A stretch of 64,000 nucleotides of DNA, from contig CM044315.1 of NCBI GenBank assembly GCA_024291935.2, positions 78,846,385-78,910,384 of the forward strand, in the 5' to 3' direction. Each line of letters begins with the position of its first letter. Within the stretch, counting starts at the first letter, position 1. This DNA comes from Okapia johnstoni. Lineage: Eukaryota; Chordata; Mammalia; Artiodactyla; Giraffidae. The translations under genes were made by a program, and so were the position numbers. Shown piece by piece: positions 20,834-32,075 of this stretch. The notes below the pieces were generated by a model. The model was given only the letters and a program-made list of their open reading frames with translations, searched no databases and was not told where the DNA came from.

Positions 20834-22006
20834 CTATGCCGGACTTTCCAATGCTCTGGGACGGGCGGCTGCATCCAGCTTGGGCCCTTTGCAGGCTTCT
20901 TGGACCCTGGCAGCTTGCTCCTGCACAGACTGCCAGAGGGCCCGAATGTTGCCCTGGCCAAAGCCAGTGGCCCCCTGTCTCTGGATCAGCTCCAGGAAGA
21001 AAGTGTCCTCCGCAAACAGGGACTTGGTGAAGACCTGAAGCAGAAACTTGCCTCTGTCACCATCTAGCAAGACCCCTTGTCGGGCCAGCAGGTTGGGCTG
21101 GTGCCCTGCAGCCAGTATCTGCTCCTCCTTGCCTGGCTGCTGGTAGTAGGCCTCAGGAGGAGTCAGAAGCTGACCCCCAGCCCCTGCCACCCCTTCAGTG
21201 GCTTCCTTGATACTCGGTGTGTACAGCCCCACGTGCTGCAATCCAGGTCCCCTGTTCCGGGCCAGGAACTGCTCCACCTGGTCCTGTCCACTGGTGACCC
21301 TCGGCAGGGACTCTGCCAGCACAAGGGTGGGGACAGCGCTGCTGGTAGGGCCCTGCAGGGCAGTGAGCCTCAGCCCACCAAGCCCGGACCCTGCTGCCAC
21401 CTCCAGGCCCACCTCTGGATCCTCACCTGGGCTCAGTGGCAGGTGGTGAAAGCCTAGACAGTCGTGGAACCAGTGCATCAGTTTTGGGGAGCTGCTGGGG
21501 TTGCAGGCCAAGGTCAGGTGATCCACGTGGCTGAACCAGCCGGGGCCCGGTGCGGAGGGCACAGGGCTAAAGCCAGGCAGGAAGGGCCCGCTGAAGCCAG
21601 TGCACTCCAGCAGCGTCAGGCTGAGGTTGCCTGCTGGCGAACTGACCACGGCATAGGTGGCAGCGCCCCGCTCATCTCGCACGCTGACAGGGGGCACCGG
21701 CACGCTGCAGCCCAGCGCCACCAGCGCCTGGGCGGCTGCGCCTGCGTCGGCCACGTCGAAGCACAGGTTTGTGGCGCTGGGTACCCCATGGTGCGGGTCC
21801 AGGCCATACAGCGGCTCTCCGGGCCCCGCGCCCTCGTTCACCAAAAAGACAGCGTCGCCGCTGCGCAGAGCCAGCTGCCTCCAGCCGTCTGCTTCCCGCA
21901 CCGCCAAGGGCTGGAAGCCAAAGAGGCGCTGCAGATCCCGGGCGAGGGGTAGCCCCGCCGGCACGTGGAAGGCGATATGACACAGACGGCGGACGGCCGC
22001 GGCCAT
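20834..22006 (-). CDS. HPDL: HPDL, 4-hydroxyphenylpyruvate dioxygenase-like protein
   Basis: Intronless 390-codon reading frame with a strong Kozak start (accgccATGG). It belongs to the vicinal oxygen chelate superfamily and has two VOC halves. The Fe(II) facial triad is intact: H163 (VDHLTLAC), H258 (LQHVGLYT) and E339 (FFLELIQR). The Arg-containing N-terminus ([15 protein letters not shown]) fits a mitochondrial protein. HPDL makes 4-hydroxymandelate for the ubiquinone headgroup; human loss causes spastic paraplegia/encephalopathy. Human HPDL ends QEA at residue 371 as I recall; here Cys (TGC) replaces that stop and 19 residues follow ([19 protein letters not shown]). It converges on MUTYH. 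The single exon is normal for the family, so this is not a processed copy. Confidence 0.95.
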   Translation of the reverse strand: MAAAVRRLCHIAFHVPAGLPLARDLQRLFGFQPLAVREADGWRQLALRSGDAVFLVNEGAGPGEPLYGLDPHHGVPSATNLCFDVADAGAAAQALVALGCSVPVPPVSVRDERGAATYAVVSSPAGNLSLTLLECTGFSGPFLPGFSPVPSAPGPGWFSHVDHLTLACNPSSSPKLMHWFHDCLGFHHLPLSPGEDPEVGLEVAAGSGLGGLRLTALQGPTSSAVPTLVLAESLPRVTSGQDQVEQFLARNRGPGLQHVGLYTPSIKEATEGVAGAGGQLLTPPEAYYQQPGKEEQILAAGHQPNLLARQGVLLDGDRGKFLLQVFTKSLFAEDTFFLELIQRQGATGFGQGNIRALWQSVQEQAARVQEACKGPKLDAAARPRALESPA

Positions 22007-22080
22007 GGCGGTCTGGATGGCGACCCTGGCCTGTCCTTCCCCTGGGGACGCTCACTTGTCGTTCAGGACTCCGAGACTCT
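21640..22080. promoter_or_regulatory. CpG island over the HPDL start
   Basis: CpG-dense sequence covering the 5' third of HPDL and its upstream edge. No TATA box is evident. It is likely the HPDL promoter; part of the CpG content comes from coding sequence. Confidence 0.6.
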
Positions 22081-23394
22081 CAGTCCCTGGCTTGTCGTCG
22101 GAAGCCGGTGGAGTCCAATTTTGCTGGCAAAGCACCTTCCTCGATCTTATTCTGGCAGATGCCACAGACGGACCCCCTTGGGGCTTGCAGTTCCTGCTGC
22201 CGAGCTACCGCAAACTGGAGCTGCCTGGGGACCACCAAGTCTGAGCTGCGGCTTTTGAGAACCACGTGGAGGCACGGCAGGGAAGGAGGGGGAGAGGGGG
22301 CGGAGCCAGTGGTTCTGAGGCTGCCGTTCTCCACCTTCCCGCTCAGACTGTGTCACAGACAGTACACCGGGGACACAGGACTGCCCCCTCCCATGGCCTC
22401 TGGCTGAGCCTTATCCTTGAGCACTGACCTTCCCATGGCCACTGTCTGGGCCACACACCCTTGGGCACTGATTCTCCCTTCCCCCAACTCTCGAGATCAC
22501 AATAGCTGCCTTCACTAGATTCCAGGCACTGGGCTCCCATTCATGCCCCAACCTCAGAGTAAAGGGAATCAGCTCTATTGGGAGAAGAGCCCGGATTTTC
22601 TCCCTACAAGCACGGAATTTCTTAGCAATTTTCCTGCTTTAGCTTAAAATATTTGGAGAATTTTGCTTTTAAGTCCTAATGTTCCTAAAACTTAAAAAAA
22701 AAAATGCTTTAAGTTACAAATTTTCACTCTTTCTCCAAAATAGTGCAGAGAAATTTATGATATAGGAAGATAGACCATTTATATAGCTCCTACATGCATC
22801 TATCTTTCGGGAAATCTCTCAGCTGCACCTCTTTCTTCAACCCCACTTCTCCCTTAATATGGTTTACCCTCCTTGTCCCAAACAAGATTTGGAGGGAAAA
22901 AAAAAACAGTGGCTCAAGATCTGAAAGGAACAGCTGCATGGCTGTCCTTTCTCACCCTCCTGACTCTATTGAAAGAAAAGTGAAAGTCATTCTGTAAGGT
23001 AAGGGAGTTAGAGAAGGCGAGGTTCAGAAAAAGAGGCACTTTACAGGAACAGATCACCTTTAATGATGCGAGAAGGGGCAGCAGTCAGATTAGCAAGCTG
23101 CTGCACTAACCTAAGAAATGAGTAAGTATATATAGGCATGTATGTGGAAAGCTACTGTCTTAAGGGGGCCTGTTCTTCTCCAAGGTTGTTCGGAGTAGTT
23201 ATCTCTTAAACGGCTGGGGCAAGGAATTTTGGAGATCGGCCAGAGGCTGGACCAGCTAGGAGCTGGGTGTAATCAACCTTAATGTCCATTTTTTTCTTTG
23301 GGTGAGAGAGTTCTTTGTTTTGCATAGAATGGTGGGGAGGACCTGAAGGGGAGTTTTAACTCCAGGCTATTTTGAGCCAAGTAACTTTCCTTCA
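22081..23394. other. HPDL upstream flank, no gene recognised
   Basis: GC-rich up to about 22560, then AT-rich. Short frames in this part overlap on both strands and lack any family signature. An oligo-A run sits at 22693-22704. Confidence 0.45.
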
Positions 23395-23395
23395 C

Positions 23396-23716
23396 ACTCA
23401 GTCCTGTCCAACTCTTTGTGATCCGATGGAATAGTCCATGGAATTCTCCAGGCCAGAATATTGGAGTGGGTAGCTGTTCCCTTCTCCAGGGGATCTTCCC
23501 AACCCAGGGATTGAACCCAGGTCTCCCAAATTGCAGGTGGATTTTTTTTTTTTTTAATAAATTTATTTATTTTAGTTGGGGGCTAATTACTTTATAATAT
23601 TGTAGTGGTTTTTGCCATACACTGACATGAATCAGCCATGGGTTTACATGTGTTCCCCATCCTGAACCCTCCTCCTGCAGGTGGATTCTTTATCAGCTGA
23701 ACCACCAGAGAAGGCT
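23396..23716 (-). mobile_element. Bov-tA SINE interrupted by an L1 end
   Basis: Minus-strand Bov-tA from cactcagtcctgtccaact to ctgaaccaccagagaaggc. It is split by the L1 fragment at 23544-23675. Confidence 0.85.
23544..23675 (-). mobile_element. L1 3'-end fragment nested in Bov-tA
   Basis: Oligo-T then ttagttgggggctaattact and ttttgccatacactgacatg, the reverse of a ruminant L1 3' end. The 12-bp TSD TGCAGGTGGATT lies at 23532-23543 and 23676-23687, both inside the SINE, so the L1 is the younger insertion. Confidence 0.88.
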
Positions 23717-24194
23717 TAGGATTGAACAAGCCCTCCCTGCTCTTTGCAGTTTCTTGATTGGGTACTGAGCCAGAGAAGCTTAGTGGGGGCACTTCTGGTC
23801 TTGCCACTCAGAATAGTGTGAGATCCCTGGGTTGATGAAATTAGGCGTCTTCTGGAACTTCAACGGTAGCTCTTGAAGGGATTGGAAGGGCATTCCAAGG
23901 AGGGCAAATGGCATAAGCAAAAGCTCAGTGAGGAGTGTAAGCCAAGCCCTCAGAGGACCCATGGAGCATAAGGTTGGGGAGATAGTTGGGACAGATGCTA
24001 TGGGCTGAGGCATTGCAAAAGAGATTCCTTTATCAGGCAGCCTGGTGTGACAACTTATTATTGAGTTTCACTGGCAAGAGGAAGAAGGCTGTAACGAGGA
24101 GACAGGGCTTAGCAGAAGGCCTGGCTGAGTGTTCAGGCCTACAGTCAGTAAGTCAGTACCCAGAAGCTGGTCATTAGTGGTGAAAGGCACTTTG

Positions 24195-24409
24195 TGCTAC
24201 TCTGCACACCAGTGATTTTGAGAACATGGGCTCCAGAAGCCATACAGACCTGGTATTAAAATTCACCTCCAAGTCTGACTAGTACCTGTATAACTTTGGG
24301 CAAGCTGCTTAACCTCTCTGAGCCTTAGTTTCTTCATCTGTAAAAATAGGACTAATAATAGTACCTAGTTCATGAGATTGTTATGATTAAAAGAAATAGT
24401 ATATTGTAT
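24195..24409 (+). repeat. MIR
   Basis: The series acatgggctccagaagccat, tttgggcaagctgcttaacc and tctgagccttagtttcttc is a textbook MIR core, with ctaataatagtacctagttc after it. Confidence 0.75.
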
Positions 24410-24418
24410 AGTATATGG

Positions 24419-25258
24419 ATGAAGCACAAGCTGGAATCAAGATTGCCGGGAGAAATATCAATAACCTGATATGCAGATGACACCACCCTTATGCCAGAAA
24501 GTGAAGAACAACTAAAGAGCCTCTTGATGAAAGTGAAAGAGGAGAGTGAAAAAGTTGGCTTAAAGCTCAACATTCAGAAAACAAAGATCATGGCATCCAG
24601 TCCCATCACTTCATTGCAAATAGATGGAGAAACAGTGGAAACAGTGGCAGACTTTATTTTGGGGGGCTCCAAAATCACTGCAGATGGTGACTGCAGCCTT
24701 GAAATTAAAAGACGCTTACTCCTTGGAAGAAAAGTTATGACCAACCTAGACAGCATATTAAAAAGCAGAGACATTACTTTGCCAACAAAGGTCCATCTAG
24801 TCAAGGCTATGGTTTTTCCAGTAGTCATGTATGGATGTGAGAGTTGGACTATAAAAAAAGCTGAGCGCCGAAGAATTGATGCTTTTGAACTATGGTGTTG
24901 GAGAAGACTCTTGAGAGTCCCTTGGACTGCAAGGAGATCCAACCAGTCCATCCTAAAGGAGATCAGTCCTGAATGTTCATTGGAAGGACTGATGCTGAAG
25001 CTGAAACTCCAATACTTTGGCCACCTGATGCAAAGAGCTGAAGAGCTGACTCATTTGAAAAGACCCTGATGCTGGGAGATTGAAGGCGAGAGGAGAAAGG
25101 GACGACAGAGGATGAGATGGTTGGATGGCATCACTGACTCAATGGACTTGAGTTCTGAGTAATCTCCCGGAGTTGGTGATGGACAGGGAGGCCTGGCATG
25201 TTGCAGTCCATGGGGTCGCAAAGAGTCAGACACGACTGAGCGACTGAACTGAACTGAC
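24419..25258 (+). mobile_element. BovB (RTE) LINE, 5'-truncated
   Basis: An 840-bp BovB 3' part. The frame at 24491-25069 encodes the end of the reverse transcriptase region and the [19 protein letters not shown] block, but it has decayed. A 9-bp TSD, AGTATATGG, is at 24410-24418 and 25259-25267. The tail gactgagcgactgaactga is shared with Bov-tA 3' ends. Confidence 0.93.
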
Positions 25259-25267
25259 AGTATATGG

Positions 25268-25740
25268 CAAGAGATGCCAATTTTAGCCTGTGAACCTCGG
25301 CCCAATAGTGGGGTGAAAGGGCTACTCCTTCATAGGCCTGAGCACTGGGAAGGCATTGGGAGGGTTCTGGCTTTGGTTGTGGATTCTAGGGGAAGGAACC
25401 ACAGGAACAGGGTTCTGAGAGGGTTGGTACATAAAAGGTGATATTCTGCTCCAGCTCTCATGATTAGGACCCCAAGGGAGCAGCTTCCAGGTCTTTGGTC
25501 AAGGAGAAGGAATTTCCACTCAAAGGCCCCAGTTATGGACAAAGGGAACAGAAACAGGACCCCTGGCCCATCATTTTTGACCTGGGAGAGGGTAGATTTC
25601 TGAAGGCTAAATGAGGGCTGTCTGAAAGAAAAGGGTGGCCTTAACTGTGGCACGTTGCCCTGCAAGGGCACTGTGCTTGACTCTGGCCCGGGGCATAGAC
25701 TGGGCTCTGGAGACCAGCTGGGAGTAGAGAACTAGACTCT
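25268..25740. other. Unassigned intergenic sequence
   Basis: No transposon landmark and no supported gene. It sits just upstream of the orphan GC-rich block. Confidence 0.4.
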
Positions 25741-25749
25741 AATTTCTGT

Positions 25750-26035
25750 CTGCTGGCGTCTGGCCATGACCAACGCAGGACTCCGTCTGGGCAGTCGGCT
25801 ACCGGAGGCGACCTCTGCCTCAGCGGAAATCCGGTTCCTCGGCAGCTCCCAGCTCTTTCCCCCACCGCTTCCCCTCCCACTCTCGCCTCGTCCCATACAG
25901 AGCTCTCAGCGTTCAAGCCCCCCCACCCCTCTCCTCCCCGCCCCGCCCTTCCCCGACCCCGCCCCGCCCTCCCCGACCCCGCCCTCCCAGCTCAGGATTT
26001 AACTCGCTTGCTGAGAAACACATTCCGGAAAGGTC
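25750..26035. promoter_or_regulatory. Orphan GC-rich, GC-box-rich block
   Basis: Contains several CpGs at 25770-25840 (cggctaccggaggcgacc), then a pyrimidine-rich run with repeated Sp1-type CCCCGCCC cores (about 25936-25985). No adjacent coding gene. HPDL starts about 3.7 kb away on the other strand. Confidence 0.45.
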
Positions 26036-26204
26036 CGTCTTTCTGGCGGCTCCCCTTCCGGGCCCCCACCCTTTCAAGGAGGCTCTCTTTGTAGCTGCCT
26101 CTTTTCTGGCTTTGCCCTCGCCCTTGTTCCACGTGATTCCGTTCTCCTTGAGTCCTTGACTTTTTATAAGGAGTGACCTGGAAGACCTTAAAGAAGGTGA
26201 CTTT

Positions 26205-26208
26205 GTGC

Positions 26209-26265
<57 letters not shown>
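26205..26265. repeat. (GT)n microsatellite
   Basis: About 60 bp of nearly pure GT with two early C interruptions (gtgcgtgcgtgt). Probably polymorphic. Confidence 0.95.
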
Positions 26266-26266
<1 letters not shown>

Positions 26267-26575
26267 TAAAATACACATGATATGTACCATGTTCCATTTT
26301 TAAGGTACAGTTCAGTGGTATGGAGTACATTCGTATTGTGCAACCAGCACCTCTTCCAAGTACAGAACCCTTCTTCCACAGCTGAAGCGCTACCCATTAG
26401 ATACTTCTCCACTCGCCCCTCCCCCCAGCCGCTGGCAACCACTATTCTATTTTTCTGTCTCTGTTATAATTTTGACTATTCTCGGTACCTCATGTAAATG
26501 AAATTGGGCACTGTGTGTTTGGTTTATTTCATTTAGCATGATGCCTGTAAGTTTCATCCATGTTGTAACATGTCA
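26266..26575 (-). mobile_element. L1-type 3' UTR relic
   Basis: The series tacagttcagtggtatggag, gtgcaaccagcacctcttcc, gctggcaaccactattctat and tttcatccatgttgtaaca is the same family as 830-1100. Confidence 0.5.
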
Positions 26576-26773
26576 GAATTCCGAGTTGGTGACTTTTGAA
26601 TTAATTCTTGAAGGAAGTGAGGGGGCAAGAGGAACAACAAACGAAAAAGCCCAGAGGCAGGAATGGGGCTGGTGTGCTGGAGCAAAGGGCCAGTGAAGCT
26701 GGAAGAAGATAGGGAGGAGGGGTAGTAGTGGCTTGTAGCCTGTTAGGACTTTGGCTTTTACTCTGAGTAAGAT

Positions 26774-27000
26774 GGGCTTCCTTGGTGGCTCAGATGGTAA
26801 AGAATCTGCCTGCAATGTGGGAGACACAGGTTCAATCCCTGGGTAGGGAAGATGCCCCGGAGAAGGGAATGGCTACCCACTCTAGCATTCTTGCCTGGAG
26901 AATCCCATGAACAGAGAGGAGCCTGGTGGGCTACAGGCCATGGGGTCCCAGAGAGTCTGACAGGACTGAGCAACTAACACTTTCACTTTAAAAAAAAAAA
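26774..27000 (+). mobile_element. Bov-tA SINE with A-tail
   Basis: Full-length pattern from gggcttccttggtggctcag to tgagcaactaacactttcac, followed by an A-run. Confidence 0.9.
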
Positions 27001-27431
27001 CACTTTCGCTTTCTAATAAGATAGGAAGCCATTGGAGGGTTTAAGATGAAGGCTGACAGATCAGACTACATTTCCATTGAACCTAGCTGGCTGCTGACTT
27101 GATAATAGGCTGGAGGGGTGCGAGGGCAGAATGGGAAGGCCAGTGAAGAGACTGTTGCTTCTAACATTGTTTGGAGGTCTAGGGAAGGCTTCCAGGGGAA
27201 GTTGAGACCAGAATTTTAAGTAAGAATTGACAAAGTGAGGGGTAACTTTATGTGTTGGAATTTGGGAGTGAAGTGCTCCAGGTGGAGGACACAGCTTATA
27301 CAAAGGCCTGGGAGGTGAAAGCAAGTGTAGTTGATTGACAGTTGTTAGTACAGTTGACCCTTGAACAATGTGAGTTTGAACTTACATGCAGGTCCATTCA
27401 TATGCGGGTTTTTTTTCAGTAAATACATACT

Positions 27432-29350
27432 ATTGTTGTTCAGTCCCTAAGTTGTGTCCGACTCGATGCAACCCCATAGACTGTAAAACGCCAGTCTTCC
27501 CTGTTCTTCATCTTCTCCCAGAGTATGCTCAAACTCATGTCCACTGAGTCAGTGATGCCATCTAACCATCTCATCCAGTGTCATCCTCTTCTCCTCCTGC
27601 CTTCAATCTTTCCTAGCTTCAGGGTCTTTTCCAGTGAGTCAGTTCTTAACATCAAGTGGCCAAAGTATTGGAGCTTAGCATCAGTCCTTCCAATGAATAC
27701 TCAGGGTTGATTTCCTCTAGGATTGACTGATCCCTTGTTGTCCAAGGGATTCTCAAGAGTCTTCTCCAGCACCACAGTTCAAAAGCATCAGTTCTGTGGT
27801 GCTCAGTCTACTTTATGGTCCAACTCTCACACCCATACATGACTACTGGAAAAATCATAGCTTTGAGTATATGAACCTTTGTCAGCAAGTGATGTCTCTG
27901 CTTTTTAATACGCTGTCTACATTTGTCATAGCTTTCATCCAAGGAGCAAATGTCTTTAAATTTCATGGCTGCAGTCACTGTCTGCCACCATTTTGGAGCC
28001 CAGGAAAGTAAAATCTGCCACTGTTTCCATTTTTTCCCCATCTGTTTGCCGTGGAGTGATGGGATCAGATGCTGTGATCTTAGTTTTTTGAATGTTGAAT
28101 TTTAAACCAGCTTTTGCACTCTTCTCTTTCACCTTCATCAAGAGGCTCTTTAGTTCCTTTTCGATTTCTGCCTTTAGGGTGGTATCATCTGCATATCTAA
28201 GGGTGTTGGTATTTCTCCAGGCAATCTTGATTTCAGTGTGTGAGTCTTCCAGCCCAGCATTTCCTGTGATGTACTCTGCATATAAGTTAAATAAGCAGGG
28301 TGACAAGATACAGTCTTGACGTACCCTTTTCCCAATTTTGAACCAGTCTGTTGTTGCATGTCCAATTCCAACTGTTGCTTCTTGTCCTGCATACAGGTTT
28401 CTCAGGAGGCAGGTCAGGTGGTCTGGTATTCCCATCTCTTTAAGAATTTCCCACAGTTTGTTGTGATCAACTCAGTCAAAGGCTTTAGCATAGTCAGTGA
28501 AGCAGAATAGATGTTTTCTGGAATTTTCTTGCTTTTTCCATGATCCAACAGATGTTGGCAATTTGATCTCTGGTTCCTCTGCCTTTTCTAGTTTCAGCTT
28601 GCACACTTGGACGTTCTCGATTCACGTACTGTTGAAACCTAGCTTGAAGGATTTCGAGCATTACCTTGCTAGCAAGTGAAATGAGCACAATTGTCCAGTT
28701 TAAACATTCTTTGGCATTGCCTTTCTTTGGGATTGGAATGAAAACTGACCTTTTCCAGTCCTCTGGCCACTGCTAAGTTTTCTAAATTTGCTGGCATATT
28801 GAGTGCAGCACTTTAACAGCATCATTGTTTAGGATTTGAAATAGCTCAACTGGAATTCCATCACCTCCTCTAGCTTTGTTCATAGTAATGCCTACTTGAC
28901 TTCACACTCCAGGATATCTGGCTCTAGGTGAGTGATTATTACACCATCATGGTTATATGAGTCATTAAGACCTTATTTGGTAAAGTTTTTCTGTGTATTC
29001 TTGCCACCTCTTCTTAATCTCTTCTGCTTCTGTTAGGTCCTTACCATTTCTTTCCTTTATCTTTGCATGAAATGTTTCCTTGGTATCTCTAATTTTCTTG
29101 AAGAGTTTTCTACTCTTTCCCATTCTTTTGTTTTCCTCTATTTCTTTGCATTGTTTACTTAAGAAGACTTTCTTATCTCTCCTTGCTCTTCTTTGGAATT
29201 CTGTCTTCAGTTGAGTATATCTTTCGCTTTCATCTTTGCTTTCCCTTTCTCTTCTCAGCTATTTGTAAGGCCTCCTAAGACAGTCATTTTGCCTTCTTGC
29301 ATTTCTTTTTCTTTGGGATGGTTTTGGCATCATACTATACATACTATATA
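27432..29350 (-). mobile_element. BovB (RTE) LINE, 1.9 kb, minus strand
   Basis: The longest BovB here. Read on the minus strand it covers part of the region upstream of RT, the RT palm (TLRYADDTTLKAEIEKELK) and the 3' part, but frames are broken by stops and shifts, so it is dead. A 12-bp TSD, TAAATACATACT, is at 27420-27431 and 29351-29362, giving a 1919-bp insertion. Confidence 0.92.
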
Positions 29351-29444
29351 TAAATACATACTGTATTAGTACATCATCCGTGGTCTGTTGAATCTGAGGA
29401 TGTGGAACAGCAGATATGGGGGGCTGACTATAAAGTTATATGCA

Positions 29445-30174
29445 GATTTTACAGGGATTTCCAACTGTGCAGGGATTGTCACCCCAGCCCTATCCTTTTC
29501 TTCACCACCTGTGTTGTTCATGCATGCGTGCTAAGTCGCTTCAGTCGTGTCTGACTCTGTGTGACCCTATGGACTGTAGCCCACCAGGCTCCTCCGTCCA
29601 TGGGATTCTCCAGGCAAGAATACTAGATTGGGTTGCCATGCCCTCCTTTAGGGGATCTTCCCGACCCAGGGATCATACCCGCAACTCTTATGTTTCCTGA
29701 ATTGTCAGGCAGCTTCTTTACCACTAGTGCCACCTGGGAAGTCCTGTGTTGTTCAGGGGTCAACTAATTAAACCAGTAGATTGGGAGCTTCCTGGGAGGG
29801 TGGGAGTCAGGGAATGTGTTTTCATTTCCATAGCCCTAGGGCCAGGCTCTGAAGACCTGCTGATATCAACCTCTCCTCCCTGTCATTGTGAAGGAAGAAG
29901 GAAGAATGCCATCTTGGTAAGACTAACCAGGGCACTGGATCCCACCAACACTCACATCATCAGTGATACTGATTTGATACTGGCAATCCATTCCAGTATT
30001 CTTGCTTGGAGAATCCCATGGACGGAGGAGCCTGGCGGGCTACAGTCCATAGGGTCACACAGAATCAGACATGACTGAAGCGACTTAGCATGCATGCATG
30101 AACAGCACAGGTGGTGAAGAAAAGGATAGGGCTGGGGTGACAATCCCTGCACAGTTGGAAATCCCTGTAAAATC
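29445..30174. repeat. Inverted repeat, two 194-bp arms, 342-bp spacer
   Basis: Arms 29445-29638 and 29981-30174 pair without gaps (paired coordinates always sum to 59619), with about 9 mismatches in 194. Each arm contains about 76 bp of non-SINE DNA plus about 118 bp of Bov-tA in opposite orientations. Confidence 0.93.
29522..29742 (-). mobile_element. Bov-tA SINE, left partner of inverted repeat
   Basis: From gctaagtcgcttcagtcgtg to accactagtgccacctggg. The 13-bp TSD CCTGTGTTGTTCA is at about 29508-29520 and 29744-29756. Confidence 0.88.
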
Positions 30175-30439
30175 AGTGAACTTGCTTTACTGATTTTCCT
30201 CTCTCTCCTATATATCTTCACTCTCTCCCTCTTAAGAGATCAATAGTTCTTACTCATCTAGAATCTTCCATTTTGTAGTCAGATGTGTCATCTATTTTGC
30301 CGCTGGCCCCCCTACTGCTCTGTCTCTCATCTGAAAAAAAAGAAACAAACAAAAAAAACCCGTTCCTTTCTCTTCTATCCTGCTTACTTCTACAACTATT
30401 TTTGGATAATTCTCCTCCCTTTCACAGCCAAACTTGTAA

Positions 30440-30511
30440 AAATAAGTTTTCTAAAAGTAAAGTTGACTTACAATATTGTGCTAGTTTCAGGTGTATAGCA
30501 GGGTGATTCAG

Positions 30512-30567
<56 letters not shown>

Positions 30568-30850
30568 AGATTATTTTCCTTCTCCCCCCATCCCCTTCCC
30601 CTTTGGTAACCATAAGTTTCTTTTCTATGTCTGTGAGTCTGTTTCTGTTTTGTATTTTTCAAGATTCCACATATAAGGGTTATATAATATCTGTCTTTCT
30701 CTTCTAACTTACTTCACCTTGTGTGATATTCTCTAGGTTCATGCATGTTGCTGCAAATGGCAATATTTCATTATTTTTATGGCTGACTAATATTCCATTG
30801 TGTATATATACATATATGTGTACATATATATATCTACACACCACATTAAC
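30440..30850 (-). mobile_element. L1 3' part relic with (TA)n
   Basis: The series ttgtgctagtttcaggtgta, (TA)n plus T-run, tttggtaaccataagtttc and ggctgactaatattccattg is the reverse of L1 ORF2 end/3' UTR. It probably continues at 31710-32075 beyond inserted SINEs. Confidence 0.7.
30515..30566. repeat. (TA)n followed by T-run
   Basis: About 34 bp of TA repeats directly followed by 18 T residues. Low complexity. Confidence 0.9.
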
Positions 30851-31105
30851 AAATTTATTTGGCTGCAGAGGGTCTTAGTTGTGGGACGCGGGACCTTCCT
30901 TGCATCATGAGGGATCTTTTGTTGAGGTTCATGGACTCTCTAGCTGTGGCACACAGGCTCTGGAGCATGCAGGCTCAGTGGTTGTACCGCCCAGGCTTAG
31001 TTGCTTTGTGGCATGTGGTATTTTTAGTTCCCCAACCGGGGATCGAACCCATGTCTCCTGCATGGCAGGGCAGATCTTTAACCCCTGGGCCACCAGAGAA
31101 GTCTC
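30851..31105 (-). mobile_element. CHR-type tRNA-derived SINE
   Basis: Starts ttatttggctgcagagggtc and ends aacccctgggccaccagaga; the minus-strand pattern of cetartiodactyl CHR SINEs. It interrupts the L1 relic. Confidence 0.8.
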
Positions 31106-31275
31106 CCACATTTTTTTTTTATTTAACATTATTTCATGGAACTAACATATGCAAAGTAAAAAAATGAGAACAAAAAATGATTTTCCAAGTACTTTTTTCT
31201 TTCTAGTATTTCATTTATTTAATAAATATTTGTTACACTCATACTATGTATGGGGAACTTTACTATCTGTTCAGA

Positions 31276-31297
31276 ACACACACACACACACACACAT
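31276..31297. repeat. Short (CA)n
   Basis: About 11 CA units. Confidence 0.9.
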
Positions 31298-31379
31298 TTG
31301 ACATTGCCCCTACTTTTAATCTAATTATGGGTAATGGATGTTTGTAATAAGAACAAAACCTTCTGTAACACACATTAAC

Positions 31380-31500
31380 TCATCAAGCAAAAATACTATA
31401 ATTTTGTCCACTTTGTAGATGAGGAGACTGAGGCAAAGAAGAGTTAAATAATTTGCCCAAGTCAGCAAATCAGACAGCTGATAAAAGGAGGGGATGGAAT
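31380..31500 (-). repeat. MIR relic
   Basis: The series gtagatgaggagactgaggc and ttaaataatttgcccaagtc is the reverse MIR core. Confidence 0.65.
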
Positions 31501-31589
31501 TTCAAAATTTTTAAAGTTCACAATTTTTTTCAGTTTTTTTAGTCTCTTAATCATTACAGTGCATTTCTTCTCTTGGGATTTTTGTTTAT

Positions 31590-31704
31590 TTGTGTTTTGA
31601 CCATGCCTCATGATTTGCAGGATCTTAGTTCCCCAACCAGGGATTGAACTCGGGCCCATGGCAGTGAAAGTACAGTCTTAACCACTAGACTGCCAGGGAA
31701 TTCC
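31590..31704 (-). mobile_element. CHR-type SINE fragment
   Basis: The series ttagttccccaaccaggga and ttaaccactagactgccagg, ending gaattcc, is a minus-strand head region. Confidence 0.75.
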
Positions 31705-31709
31705 CTGCA

Positions 31710-32075
31710 TGTATCTTTTTGAATTAGAGTTTTCATCTTTCCCTGATATCTGCCCACGAGTGGAATTGCTGGATTGCATGGTAGCTCTGTTTTAAGCTTT
31801 TTAAGGAACCCCCATACTGTTTTCCATGATGGCTGTACCAATTTACATTCCTACCAACAGTGTAGGAGCGTGCCCTTTTCTGCACACCTTCTCCAGCATT
31901 TATGATTTTTTGGATAATGGCCATTCTGACCAGTGTGAGTTGGTACCTCACTGTAGTTTTGATTTGCATTTCTCTAATAATTAGTGATGTTGAACATCTT
32001 TTCATGTGCCTGCTGACTATCTGTATGTTTTCTTTGGAGAAATGTCTATTTAGGTCTGCTGCCCATTAAAAACTA
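31710..32075 (-). mobile_element. L1 ORF2 C-terminal relic
   Basis: Reverse translation shows L1 landmarks such as [13 protein letters not shown] and [18 protein letters not shown], with stops and frame changes. Same orientation as 30440-30850. Confidence 0.8.

Noticed and set aside
24491..25069. 192-codon frame with reverse-transcriptase-like sequence
   Set aside because: It is the 3' part of a BovB LINE with a TSD, not a host gene.
25992..26442. Minus-strand frames with long His-Thr runs
   Set aside because: They translate the (GT)n microsatellite.
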